64,000 bases of DNA from DAOPZC01 sp035353175 (GTDB taxonomy: Bacteria > Verrucomicrobiota > Kiritimatiellia > RFP12 > UBA1067): NCBI GenBank assembly GCA_035353175.1, contig DAOPZC010000011.1, positions 1 to 64,000 of the forward strand. The letters are read 5' to 3'. The first letter of the stretch is position 1. Each line of letters starts with the position of its first letter. The notes under the pieces were generated by a model. It was not told the DNA's origin, made no database searches, and was given only the letters and a program-made list of their open reading frames with translations. The position numbers and the translations under genes were made by a program. This document shows positions 46,368-55,590 of the stretch, piece by piece.

Positions 46368-49300
46368 CTACTGTAAAGAGAACAACGTTCCCGCGCAATC
46401 ATGCAGGACCCGCAACGTGCCGCTGCCCGAAAAGTGCGTGTTGTCGATGTAGCTGGCCCCGCTGCCCGTTGCGCCGTAGGTTCCCGCGCGCTGCATCTTG
46501 TCGCCGTAGAACAACCAGCCGACCTTCTCTTCCGCCCCGCTGGCGAGATTGATCTTCGCCGTGCTCGCGCCTGCCGCAGGCATCGTCACCGTGGCCGAGT
46601 CGGCGATCGCGACCGCGTTGGACAGCAGCAACGTCCCCGTTCCGCCCACGGCGATGCGGGTGCTGTTCGGGCCGAACGCGCCTTTGTTCGCCACCGTCAG
46701 CGTGCCGTTGCTCACGGCGAACCCGCCCGACGTCGTGATGAACGCGTTGGTCAGCGTCAAATTGCCGCTTCCGAGTTTGACGATGCTCACCGCGCCGGTG
46801 ATGGTGCCGTTGAACAGCGTGTCGGATGACTGGCTGACCGTAAACGTCGCGGGTGCCACGCTGTAAAGGATGCGCGGATCCGAGTTGTCGCGACCGCTCC
46901 GCCACGCGCCGACGAGCTGATCGTTGCCATTGAGGTTCAGCACCGAATAGCCGTGGCTGCCGTCGCCCTGAATCAGCGTCAGCGCCGGCGACCAGGCGTT
47001 GGGCACGTCGGTGCGGTTAAAGTAACCGCAGGCCGTGAAGGTGGTGAACGTGTTTCCGGCGACCCCGAAAATGATTCCGCCGTCGTACGAATGGCAGGTG
47101 AGATTGCCCGTCGTGATCGGCTTTTCGGTGAATCGGATGCCGCGGTTGCCACTCACCGTGCAGACCAGCGAACTCCCGTCGACGCCGCCTTTGACCTCCA
47201 GCCAGGCGCCGGAGCCGCTGCTCAAACGCGCGCCGTTCGAGGTGATCCGGCCGCTCAAGATGTTGCTGCCCGTATTGCTGCGGATCGTACCGGCCCAGCT
47301 CAACGCCTCATCGCCCGTCATGCTGATCGGCTCGTCGATGGTCAGCCCGCCGCCGACGTCTCCGTCGATGCGGATATAGCCGCCGTTCTCGATGACCGTC
47401 TTGCCGGCCGTGCCGCCCAGCGCATTGGCGTGCTTGACGACGAGGCAGCTGTTCGTCTTGATCGTTGTGATCCCGCCATAAGAATTGTTTCCGGCGAGCA
47501 TCAAACAACCGTTCCCGCTCAGGGTCAATCCCCGCGCCTGTCCCCCGTCGGAGATTGCCCCCGTCACATTCAGGGTCGTGCCGCCCGCGCCGCTGTTGGT
47601 GACGGACCAGAACTGTTCATCGCCGAAAACGAGACCGGAGGCGAACGTGTAGGTGCGCGACGTCGCGCTCGGCACGGCCGCCAACAACCCGCAGATACCG
47701 TTGGTGACAATCCCCGCGCCCGCGGCCACCGTGAAATCGGAGCCCGCGTTGAAAACCATCCGGTTGAAACCCGTGGCCGTATCGACCACGGCGGTAAGCC
47801 CGCCGTCGGCGAACGATACCGTGCGGTAGCCATCTGAGCCGGGCACCGCGTCGCCGACCCAGTTGGCCGCCGTGCTCATGTTCTGGTCCAGACCCCCGCC
47901 GTCCCAGCGGAAGGACACCGCACCGGTCGGCCCGGCCGCGACGCTGAGCTTGCCGTCGCCGCTGAAATAAGCGTCGTTCACGTGGTCGGCTCCGCTCGTG
48001 GAGGAACCCCACGTGCCGCTGGGCTGGGCGTCGCCGTCCAGAAAGAGTCGGCCGACCGTCTCGGTCACCCCCGACGCGAGCTTGACCTTCGCGCCCGCCG
48101 CCACGACCAAGAACACGTCGTCGGGCAGGGCCGCGCTGTTGCGCAGCTCAAGCGTGCCGCCGTTGATCCGGATGCGCGAGGACGCCCCGAAACCGCCGTT
48201 CTCAGCCACGGCCAGGGTGCCTGCGTTCACGGTGATGTCGCCCGTCGTCGTCGACGTCACATTCGAGAAGGTGAGCGTGCCGCCGCCATTCTTGACGAGG
48301 CGGACGGCGCCGGCCAGCGCGCCCGCATAGACGGAGTTGCCAGACTGGTTGACCGTCAGCGTGGCGGGCACGGCGCTGGTCACCGCCCGGTAACCGGGAT
48401 TGGCGAAGTTGTCCGTCTTGAGCAACGCCGTCGTCTGGTCGAACCCGTTCATGTTGAGCAGCGCGTCCTTATCCCAGCTGCCGCCGACCGTCAGCATGGC
48501 GGTCGGGCAGAGCGCGTCGGCCACGTCGGTGCGGACTTTGTTCTGGCTGACGATCAGGAGGTTCCCATAGGTGTTGCCCGGCACCGCGAGAACGACCGTG
48601 CCCGAATACTCCGACTGGATGGTCTGCGTTCCCAGCTGGAGCGGCTTGTCTTTGACGATGATCGTGGAGCCCGACTGGGGATTGAAGCCCAGATTGCCTC
48701 CCCCAGAAACAAGCTGCACGCCGCCCGCAAGGACCAACGTCTTGGCCCCAGATTCCGTGCGGATGCGGAGATTGCCCTCTTTCGTGATCAGACTGCGGAC
48801 CGTATTTGAGCCCGTATCGCTGATCAGGCTGGAATTGTACTGCACGGGCACCGGCTTGTCGTTCTTGAAGAAGAGCGGCTCGTTGATTTCGATGGAACCG
48901 CTCAGCTTGAGCGTGGCGTCCGTGTTGCTGAAAACCCGCGTGCCGGAGTTCGTGCTCCCCAAAGCCGACGAGTGGGTGATCAACAGCGTGCCGTTGCTGA
49001 CGGTCGTAAAGCCCTCGTAGGCGTTGTTTCCGGAGAGCGTCAGAGTGTTGGTGACGCAGGTGTTCAGGCCGCCGGGGCCGCTCAGGACACCGCTGACCGT
49101 GACCGCGGCGTTGCTGCCGAAGATCGTGCGGGTGCCGCTCAGCGTCAGCGGCAGACCGATCGTCTTTGCGCCGGTGGACAGGTTGGAGATGTTGCCGGCA
49201 AGCGTGATTGCGTTCCCGCCGAGCGTGTACGCGCCCGCGCTGTTGAGGAAGGTGATGCCGGAAAACGCGGTGCCCGCGGTGAAATCGTTGGTGGCGGCCA

Positions 49301-49499
49301 GCCGCGACGTCGCGCCGAAAAAGAGCGCGTCGCCCGCGCTGGGCGCCGTAGCGTCGCCGTCCCAGTTTGCCGGCGTTCCCCAATGCGCGTTACTTCCGCC
49401 GCCGTCCCACGTGCGGTCAGCCGCGTGGACCGCAGAAACGAAACACATCACAACAAACCAACTGGAGACAGCATGGACGACTCTCGCTTGCATACACAT
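46368..49499 (-). CDS. Large autotransporter-type beta-strand repeat protein, secreted
   Basis: 1043 residues from the ATG at 49499 (GAGGAAA upstream), with a signal peptide ending VSAVHA. The mature start TWDGGGSNAHWGTPANWDGD is the standard opening of this type. The rest consists of beta-helix repeats with LTLSGNNAYEGFTTVSNGTLLI and LMLAGNNSYGGITTIKTNSCLVV motifs. A module ending FSGDGKLSV occurs in the middle (about residue 520) and again at the C-terminus (FSGSGTLRV). No outer-membrane barrel or PEP-CTERM segment follows. It is likely a surface or secreted adhesin or glycan-binding protein. Confidence 0.85.
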   Translation of the reverse strand: MCMQARVVHAVSSWFVVMCFVSAVHAADRTWDGGGSNAHWGTPANWDGDATAPSAGDALFFGATSRLAATNDFTAGTAFSGITFLNSAGAYTLGGNAITLAGNISNLSTGAKTIGLPLTLSGTRTIFGSNAAVTVSGVLSGPGGLNTCVTNTLTLSGNNAYEGFTTVSNGTLLITHSSALGSTNSGTRVFSNTDATLKLSGSIEINEPLFFKNDKPVPVQYNSSLISDTGSNTVRSLITKEGNLRIRTESGAKTLVLAGGVQLVSGGGNLGFNPQSGSTIIVKDKPLQLGTQTIQSEYSGTVVLAVPGNTYGNLLIVSQNKVRTDVADALCPTAMLTVGGSWDKDALLNMNGFDQTTALLKTDNFANPGYRAVTSAVPATLTVNQSGNSVYAGALAGAVRLVKNGGGTLTFSNVTSTTTGDITVNAGTLAVAENGGFGASSRIRINGGTLELRNSAALPDDVFLVVAAGAKVKLASGVTETVGRLFLDGDAQPSGTWGSSTSGADHVNDAYFSGDGKLSVAAGPTGAVSFRWDGGGLDQNMSTAANWVGDAVPGSDGYRTVSFADGGLTAVVDTATGFNRMVFNAGSDFTVAAGAGIVTNGICGLLAAVPSATSRTYTFASGLVFGDEQFWSVTNSGAGGTTLNVTGAISDGGQARGLTLSGNGCLMLAGNNSYGGITTIKTNSCLVVKHANALGGTAGKTVIENGGYIRIDGDVGGGLTIDEPISMTGDEALSWAGTIRSNTGSNILSGRITSNGARLSSGSGAWLEVKGGVDGSSLVCTVSGNRGIRFTEKPITTGNLTCHSYDGGIIFGVAGNTFTTFTACGYFNRTDVPNAWSPALTLIQGDGSHGYSVLNLNGNDQLVGAWRSGRDNSDPRILYSVAPATFTVSQSSDTLFNGTITGAVSIVKLGSGNLTLTNAFITTSGGFAVSNGTLTVANKGAFGPNSTRIAVGGTGTLLLSNAVAIADSATVTMPAAGASTAKINLASGAEEKVGWLFYGDKMQRAGTYGATGSGASYIDNTHFSGSGTLRVLHDCAGTLFSLQ

Positions 49500-49585
49500 T
49501 TTCCTCGCTCGGATCTGCCTGCGGGCTCGACCCCGTTCACAACACACACCACCAAAAACGAAATCCGCTTTAGTTCTTGGCGTCA

Positions 49586-49615
49586 ATTATGCAGGGAACG
49601 GCAGTTGAGCGTCAA
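49586..49615 (-). promoter_or_regulatory. Promoter of the large beta-strand protein gene
   Basis: On the minus strand TTGACG (49610-49615), an 18-base spacer and CATAAT (49586-49591). Each hexamer matches the sigma-70 consensus at five of six positions. The leader would be about 80 bases before the ATG at 49499. Confidence 0.55.
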
Positions 49616-49695
49616 CCGCCAATCACCTTTCTTTTCCTTCGGATGTGGATTCAACAACGTTGAGTCACATCCCGCTCCGCTGGCGGCCTCGCGGC

Positions 49696-50649
49696 TCAGG
49701 TAAAGAAGAACCGGATCAGGTGGAAGTAGATCGGCGCGGAGAAGCAGATCGAATCGATCCGGTCCATCACGCCGCCGTGGCCGGGGATCAGGTGGCCGAA
49801 GTCCTTCACGCCGCGGTCGCGCTTGACCGCCGACATCGCCAGCCCGCCCGCGAAGCCGAACAGCGTCACCGTCAGCGCGATGCAGGCGGTCTGCCACGGG
49901 TTGAACGGGGTGGCCCACCAGAGGCCTGTTCCGAGCAGCGTCGCCGTCAGGACGCCGCCGACGAAGCCCTCCCACGTCTTGTTGGGGCTCACCGTCGGCG
50001 CGATCTTGCGCTTGCCGAAGAGCTTGCCGAACACATACTGGAACACGTCGCTGAGCTGCGTGACCGTCATCAGGAAGAACAGGAGGTTGGCCCCCTCGCC
50101 CTCGAAGCCCGGGATCGACAGGGTCAGCAGCGCCGGGGCATGGCTGACGCAGAAGACGCACACCATGAGCCCCCACTGGATCTCGGACGCGCGCTCCAGA
50201 AACTGCTCGCAGTCACCGGACAGGGCGCTGCGGATCGGGACAAACAGAAAGGCGTAGACGGGGATCATGATGCTGAACAGGCCGTACCACTCGATGTAGA
50301 TGAGGTAGTACTGGAGCGGAATGATGATGAAGAACGACCAGAAGAGCGTGTAGTGGTCGCCGCGGTGGGTCGGCGCGAGCGTGACGAACTCGCGGAACGC
50401 CCAGAACGAGATGAAGCCGAAGAGCAGGATCGAGCCGAGCTTGCCCATCGCCAGCGCCAGCGCGAAGATCGCCACCATCCCCCACCACGCGCGGATCCGC
50501 GCGTTCATGTTCTCCACCGTCTTGCGCGACGCGTCGGACATCGGGCGGCGGGCCATCACGGCGCCGACGACCGACGCCAGCACCAGCAGCGCCACGACCC
50601 CGCCCAGGAGCCACAGCGTCGTCGCAGAGAGTCTGACCACATTGTTCAT
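49696..50649 (-). CDS. Phosphatidate cytidylyltransferase (CdsA/YnbB-like)
   Basis: A 317-residue membrane enzyme with about eight helices. The C-terminal signature SAVKRDRGVKDFGHLIPGHGG-MDR-DS is intact, as is SPNKTWEGFVGG. It makes CDP-diacylglycerol from CTP and phosphatidate. The start at 50649 (MNNVVRLSA) overlaps the acyltransferase stop as ATGA. Together with the two upstream genes it resembles the YnbA/YnbB arrangement of E. coli, so it may be a dedicated second CdsA rather than the housekeeping one. Confidence 0.9.
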   Translation of the reverse strand: MNNVVRLSATTLWLLGGVVALLVLASVVGAVMARRPMSDASRKTVENMNARIRAWWGMVAIFALALAMGKLGSILLFGFISFWAFREFVTLAPTHRGDHYTLFWSFFIIIPLQYYLIYIEWYGLFSIMIPVYAFLFVPIRSALSGDCEQFLERASEIQWGLMVCVFCVSHAPALLTLSIPGFEGEGANLLFFLMTVTQLSDVFQYVFGKLFGKRKIAPTVSPNKTWEGFVGGVLTATLLGTGLWWATPFNPWQTACIALTVTLFGFAGGLAMSAVKRDRGVKDFGHLIPGHGGVMDRIDSICFSAPIYFHLIRFFFT

Positions 50650-51248
50650 GCGTGCCTCAATTCGTTCACCGCATTGCGCGCCCGTTCGAGAAACGCGCGC
50701 TTCGGCTCGTTCTCGGCGAGCCGGATCGGCGCGCCGAAGGTGATGCAGGAGAGCAGCGGCACGGGCAGGATCTCCCCGCGCGGCAGTATCCGGTTCATGT
50801 TGTCGATGTACACCGGCACGCACTCGATGTCCGGCCGCTTGCGGCACAGGTGGTACAGCCCGCTCTTGAACTCGCCCGCGTCGCCGCCGTTTTTCCGTCC
50901 CCCTTCCGGGAAGAGGATGAGCGAGGCGTGCGCGTCGAGGGCCTCCAGAATCGGGACCAGCGGATTGTTCCGCACCGACACGTTGTGCCGGTCGATCAGT
51001 ACGCAGTGGAACACGCTGCGGGCCAGATACCGCCGCACGGGGGTCGCCATCCAGTAATCGGCGGCCGCCACCGGCCGGGTGTCCTTACGGGCTTTGGGCG
51101 GCAGCGCCGCCCACATGACCACGCCGTCGAAATGGCTGGTGTGGTTGGCGAAATAGATCCGCTGGCGCGGGACGGGCTCGCAGCCGAGCCAGCGGATGTT
51201 GGCGCCGGTGATGAACCGCGTCAGCCAGGTGATCAGGAGCGCCGTCAT
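50646..51248 (-). CDS. 1-acyl-glycerol-3-phosphate acyltransferase-like (PlsC family)
   Basis: 200 residues. The HX4D motif appears as NHTSHFDGV (about residues 35-43), and the substrate-binding motif as LFPEGGRKNGG, where FPEGT is usual. A short hydrophobic N-terminus suggests membrane association. The enzyme transfers a fatty acyl chain to a lysophospholipid. Both ends overlap neighbours by four bases (ATGA), placing it in a coupled set with the CDP-alcohol transferase and the CdsA-like enzyme. Confidence 0.88.
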   Translation of the reverse strand: MTALLITWLTRFITGANIRWLGCEPVPRQRIYFANHTSHFDGVVMWAALPPKARKDTRPVAAADYWMATPVRRYLARSVFHCVLIDRHNVSVRNNPLVPILEALDAHASLILFPEGGRKNGGDAGEFKSGLYHLCRKRPDIECVPVYIDNMNRILPRGEILPVPLLSCITFGAPIRLAENEPKRAFLERARNAVNELRHA

Positions 51249-51916
51249 TTTGCCCTCATTTCCGTCGCGATCAGGCGCAGGCGCCGCGCCACCGTCGCCG
51301 CGCTGCCGAGCACGACCACCAGCAGCGCGGCGGGCATCGCCCAGCACGTGCCTGTCAGCGCCCCTTCGGCGAGGGCCAGCACGCTGCCGAGGCACACCAC
51401 TTCCATGCGGTGCTGTTTGGCCATGGGACCGCAGAAGGGCTGCGTCGCGCCGACCGCGCCGCCCAGGGCGCGCACATAGGCGGTCAGCACCGCCAGCAGC
51501 GCCGCCGCCCACCCCAGCGTGGGGCCATAGGGTCCGGCCGCGTATCCTGCCCCCACCAGCACCAAGACATCCGACAGCCGGTCGGGAAACTCGTTGAAGA
51601 GCGGCCCGGTTTTCGTCCCCAAGCCCCCCTCGACGGCCACCAGGCCGTCGATGAGGTTGCACAGGAGCCGGAGCTGGATTCCGGCGACTGCCGCGAGACA
51701 CAGCCCCGCGCGGCCCATCCAGGGGAGGACCTGCGACGTCGCGGCCAAGGAAACGCCGGCGAGGGCGGCCAGCACCACGCTCGCCACCGAGATCGCATTG
51801 GGGCGCACCCCCCACGCCGTGAACCGGCGCGCCAAAGCCGCCGCCCACCAGGCGTCCCGCGCCTTGACCGGCCGCCGGTCCAACGCTTGCGTGGCCCCCT
51901 CTGCTTGATGACTCAT
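51245..51916 (-). CDS. CDP-alcohol phosphatidyltransferase with a divergent motif
   Basis: A 223-residue membrane protein with about six helices and a strong ribosome site (GAAGGAGG). The CDP-alcohol motif DG-x2-AR-x8-G-x3-D-x3-D is changed: DGLVAVEGGLG lacks the Arg, and the third acidic residue is Asn in GPLFNEFPDRLSD. The same variant occurs, as I recall, in YnbA-like proteins. It should join CDP-diacylglycerol to an alcohol head group, but the product is unknown. It is first in the three-gene operon with PlsC- and CdsA-like enzymes. Confidence 0.82.
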   Translation of the reverse strand: MSHQAEGATQALDRRPVKARDAWWAAALARRFTAWGVRPNAISVASVVLAALAGVSLAATSQVLPWMGRAGLCLAAVAGIQLRLLCNLIDGLVAVEGGLGTKTGPLFNEFPDRLSDVLVLVGAGYAAGPYGPTLGWAAALLAVLTAYVRALGGAVGATQPFCGPMAKQHRMEVVCLGSVLALAEGALTGTCWAMPAALLVVVLGSAATVARRLRLIATEMRAK

Positions 51917-51947
51917 GGTCCTCCTTCCGCCTCTGGATCGGTGCCCT

Positions 51948-54503
51948 TCAGCGCGCGCCCAGCAGCATCCGGATTTTTTCCGAGAGCTGGCGTCTGCTGA
52001 ACGGCTTCGCTAGGAAGGGCCGGTCATCGTCGAGCACCCCGTGCCGCTCGATCACCGCAGCCGTATAGCCTGACGTGAACAGGACTTTCACGCCAGGGCA
52101 GAGCGCCTTGACCCGCGCCTCCAGATCACAACCGTTCATCCCGGGCATCACCACGTCGGACATCAGTACGCGAAGTTCTCCGGCATGCTTTTGCGCCAGA
52201 GCCAACGCCTCTTCCGGCGTGCCGGCTGTCAGCACGTTGAAACCGTCCTTTCGCAGCATCGCCGCCGTCAGAGCCAGAAGCGACGCATCGTCCTCGGCCA
52301 CCAGAATCGTTTCGCCGTTGCCCTTGAGTTCGGGAATCCCATCGACGCACGGGTCCGAGTCTTTCTCCTCGCCTTCGAACCGCGGCAGATAGATCCGGAA
52401 CGTGGTCCCTTTCCCAAGTTCGCTGTAAACGTTGATTCCTCCGCCGTTCTGCTTGACAATCCCATAGACCGTCGCCAAGCCCAGGCCCGTGCCCTTCCCT
52501 TTTGGCTTGGTGGTGAAAAACGGCTCGAAGATGCGCGCCTGCGTGTGCTTGTCCATGCCGCTGCCGTTGTCGCTGACCGCGAGCACCACATAGTCGCCGG
52601 GCTGGAACCCCATATGGTCCCGACAATAGCTCTCGTCCACCGTCACCTGATCGGTTTCGATCGTGACACGTCCCACATCGGCGATCGCGTCGCGGGCGTT
52701 CACACAGAGGTTGGCCAAGAGCTGGTCGACCTGCGAGGGATCCATCTGGACCGGCCAGAGCTCGCGCCGAGGGAGCCACGCCAACTCAATGTCTTCTCCG
52801 ATCAGGCGCCGGATCATCTTCAGCATGTTCTCAACCGTCTCATTCAAGTTGAGCACCCGGGGTTCGATCCGCTGCTTTCTCGCAAAAGCCAGCAGCTGCT
52901 GCGTCAGGTTGGCGGCCCGCCGGCCCGCCTCGCGCACCTGCACCAGATCGACACTCTGCGGGTGGTCCGGCCCCAACTGCTCCAACGCGAGTTCTGTGTA
53001 CCCCAGGATCACCCCCAGCATGTTGTTGAAGTCGTGGGCGACCCCGCCCGCAAGCCGGCCCACCGACTCCATTTTCTGCGCCTGCACCAGCTGTTCCTGC
53101 AACTTCTCGCGCTCTTCCTCCGCCTTCTTCCGCTGCGAGATGTCCTCGCAGATCGCCACGCTGCGAAGCGTCCGGCCCGACGCGTCGCGGATGAACGAGG
53201 CGCTCACCCGCACCCAGATGACGGAGCCGTCTTTGCGCACGTAGCGCTTCTCGTTGCTGTAGCCGGCGCTGTCGCCATCCACGGCGCGCTTGAACAGCTC
53301 CCAGTCCTGCGGCCGGTCCTCCGCATAGGTCAGATCCCTGAAGTTCATGCGATACAGCTCGTCGGCCGAATAGCCGGTGATCTCGCGGTATTTCTCGTTG
53401 AACCGGAGCATGCTGCCGTCGCACGGATCGACCTGGACGATGCCGACCGCGACGACCTGGAAGATGGCCCTGAACTGCGGCTCGCTGGCGCGCAGCGCCT
53501 CTTCGGCGCGCTTGCGCTCGGTGATGTCGACGCACGTCCCGATGATGCGCTGGACGTGGCCAGACGCATCGCAGGACACGGCCTTGCCCCGCGCCAGCAC
53601 CCAGCGCCAGCTCCCGTCCTGGGCCTTGATGCGGTACTCTGCGGCAAACATGCGGCTGCGGTCTTCGAGGCAGGCCTGCCGGGACTCCGTCAGCCGGCCG
53701 AGGTCGTCCGGGTGGACCAGCGGCAGCCACGCGTCCGCCGTGCAGGGGAACGCGTCGGCCGCGTAGCCCAGCATCCGCCAGAACACGGGGTTGTAGTAAA
53801 CCTCGCCGGTGAGGACGTTCAAGTCCCAGAGGCCTTCATTGGTCGCCTCCATGGCTTCGCGGAACCGTTCGGCGTGCTGCCGGGAAGAGGCCTCGAAGCG
53901 GTCCTTGATCCGTCCTGCATGAAAGACCAGAACGCAGAGCACACCCAGAAAGAGGATGGCCGCGCCGATCGAGGTCCGAACATGCGCGTCCATATGGTCC
54001 GCGTGCTCCTGAAGATGGGTCTGTGTGTCGCGGTCCACCGCCCGAGCTTGCTCATCCAACGCTTTGAACGCGAGCCGGAGCTCGACCGTCTGCGCCGCGC
54101 GGTCGCCGCCGCTCTTCCACCGGTCGAGCCGTTCCTGGAAGATCGCGGATGCCCTGCGGAACTCATCCGCCGACGCGTCCCCTTGCAGATGCGTCAGCGA
54201 CTGCTCGAAAGAGCGGATCGCCTGCGCCAACAGCGCCCGGCCGTCGGCCTGGCTGAAGGCCGTGTCAGACGCTCCGGCCAGACTGAGGTGTACGAACCCT
54301 TTGTAGAGATCCAACCGCGCCTGCCTGAAATCGTCCATGCTTTCCATCGCGCTCTGCAGCGCGCGTTTTTCATTCACGTGTGTCGTCACCACGGCCACGA
54401 ACGTCAGGACGGAGAGCAGCAGGGCGCAGAGGATCCAGACCCAAGACTTATGAAGAAACCGAACCTTTTGCCGAATCCGGACGGTGTCGTGTTCCCCTGT
54501 CAT
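51948..54503 (-). CDS. Hybrid sensor histidine kinase with two PAS domains and a receiver
   Basis: 851 residues. Helix 1 (about 20-41) and helix 2 (about 175-195) enclose an extracytoplasmic helical sensor. Two PAS/PAC units follow (FREAMEATNEGLWDLNVLTG; FRAIFQVVAVGIVQVDP). The phosphoacceptor His is in AGGVAHDFNNMLGVILGY, and the ATPase has N, G1 (VSDNGSGMD) and G2 (GKGTGLGLATVYG) boxes. A C-terminal receiver has its Asp in LMSDVVMPGMNG. It overlaps the solute-binding gene as ATGA. No response regulator with an output domain is adjacent. Confidence 0.93.
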   Translation of the reverse strand: MTGEHDTVRIRQKVRFLHKSWVWILCALLLSVLTFVAVVTTHVNEKRALQSAMESMDDFRQARLDLYKGFVHLSLAGASDTAFSQADGRALLAQAIRSFEQSLTHLQGDASADEFRRASAIFQERLDRWKSGGDRAAQTVELRLAFKALDEQARAVDRDTQTHLQEHADHMDAHVRTSIGAAILFLGVLCVLVFHAGRIKDRFEASSRQHAERFREAMEATNEGLWDLNVLTGEVYYNPVFWRMLGYAADAFPCTADAWLPLVHPDDLGRLTESRQACLEDRSRMFAAEYRIKAQDGSWRWVLARGKAVSCDASGHVQRIIGTCVDITERKRAEEALRASEPQFRAIFQVVAVGIVQVDPCDGSMLRFNEKYREITGYSADELYRMNFRDLTYAEDRPQDWELFKRAVDGDSAGYSNEKRYVRKDGSVIWVRVSASFIRDASGRTLRSVAICEDISQRKKAEEEREKLQEQLVQAQKMESVGRLAGGVAHDFNNMLGVILGYTELALEQLGPDHPQSVDLVQVREAGRRAANLTQQLLAFARKQRIEPRVLNLNETVENMLKMIRRLIGEDIELAWLPRRELWPVQMDPSQVDQLLANLCVNARDAIADVGRVTIETDQVTVDESYCRDHMGFQPGDYVVLAVSDNGSGMDKHTQARIFEPFFTTKPKGKGTGLGLATVYGIVKQNGGGINVYSELGKGTTFRIYLPRFEGEEKDSDPCVDGIPELKGNGETILVAEDDASLLALTAAMLRKDGFNVLTAGTPEEALALAQKHAGELRVLMSDVVMPGMNGCDLEARVKALCPGVKVLFTSGYTAAVIERHGVLDDDRPFLAKPFSRRQLSEKIRMLLGAR

Positions 54504-55378
54504 TCGGACTCCTCTCTGCAGCCCGCAGGCGGCACCGGCACATCCGCCGCCGTCAAGCCGAAGCGGGCGATCAGCGACTGATGCTCCGGCGTCGAGAGAA
54601 AGCCCGACAGGGCGCGATCCCAGGCCGTCCTCAGCCGTCGGTCCCGCTTGCGGAAAGCGAAGGCCGCATACCCGATCTCTCGCTCCGCCAAGGGCTCGAA
54701 GGGCTGCGCCCACTCGATGTCCTTGAGTTCCCCCTGTTTCGCCATCCACTTCACGGAGGGCAACGACAGGGGCAGCGCGTCCGCCACGCCCGCCACGACG
54801 GCCGCCTTGCCCGTCAGCGCATCGGGAACGCCCACCAGCCGACGGGCCTCAACCCCCGAGCGGATCAACCGCTGCTCCTCGATCGACCCCGACAGAACGG
54901 CAAGGCGGACGGCTCCGTTCGTAACGAGTTGCCGCTCCGCATGCAAATTCAAAGGATTGCCTTTCGCGACCAGCAGGCCGGAACAGACCTGAAGCGTCGG
55001 GAGAGAAAAGCAGACCCGGCGGGCGCGCTCGGGCGTCCTGAACAGGCCAGCGGCAATCACGTCGATGTGGCCGGCTTCAAGCTCGTCGATCAGCGCGCCG
55101 AATTCCATCCCGCGCCAGTCGACGCGGGCGATGCCGAGCCGCGCGGCCATCCGGGCGGCGATTTCGGGCGACTCGCCCGTCACCTCGCCGACGGACGTCA
55201 GAAACGCATAAGGAGCCTCTACCGCGTATCCGACGCGAACACTCCCCTGCCGCTGCAACCGGGATAACGAGGCGTCCAGGTCCAAAACAAGCCAAACGCA
55301 CGTGAAAACGGCGGCGCCGCAAAACGCCGCTCCAACGACCAGCGAAACCTTACGCGTGCTGTCTGCCCGATTGCCCAC
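54500..55378 (-). CDS. Family 3 solute-binding protein, kinase-associated sensor
   Basis: 292 residues from the GTG at 55378, chosen because AAAGGAG lies seven bases upstream; a longer frame begins at 55450. One N-terminal helix (VSLVVGAAFCGAAVFTCVWLV) anchors it. The rest is an SBP_bac_3 fold: VRVGYAVEAPYAFLTSVGEVTGESPEIAARMAARLG, IDVIAAGLFRTPERA and AFRKRDRRLRTAWDRAL. No ABC permease is nearby. The ATGA overlap with the hybrid kinase suggests that ligand binding is passed to the kinase, much as in BvgS, where both are fused. The ligand is probably an amino acid or small acid. Confidence 0.82.
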   Translation of the reverse strand: MGNRADSTRKVSLVVGAAFCGAAVFTCVWLVLDLDASLSRLQRQGSVRVGYAVEAPYAFLTSVGEVTGESPEIAARMAARLGIARVDWRGMEFGALIDELEAGHIDVIAAGLFRTPERARRVCFSLPTLQVCSGLLVAKGNPLNLHAERQLVTNGAVRLAVLSGSIEEQRLIRSGVEARRLVGVPDALTGKAAVVAGVADALPLSLPSVKWMAKQGELKDIEWAQPFEPLAEREIGYAAFAFRKRDRRLRTAWDRALSGFLSTPEHQSLIARFGLTAADVPVPPAGCREESE

Positions 55379-55522
55379 CACGCCGCTCCTTTCGCCTGAA
55401 TCGACAAGGCTCGTCGCCCAATCGGATCCACACAAGAAAAACAGGTGCACCTCCGGCTCACTTTAGAATTGACTTTTACATACTCTTAGTCCCAAATCAA
55501 GCGCTTTTCTCAAAACGGCCTG

Positions 55523-55561
55523 AAAAAAAAGGGCCTGTGGCGTCCGATGACGCACAGGCCC
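55523..55561 (-). terminator. Intrinsic terminator of pgk
   Basis: On the minus strand a perfect GGGCCTGTG stem (with CACAGGCCC), extended by partial pairing of a GCGTC/GACGC loop neck, is followed directly by eight T residues. It begins 29 bases past the pgk stop codon. Confidence 0.93.
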
Positions 55562-55590
55562 CCATCACTCATCCCACGGCAAGGCAGGGA

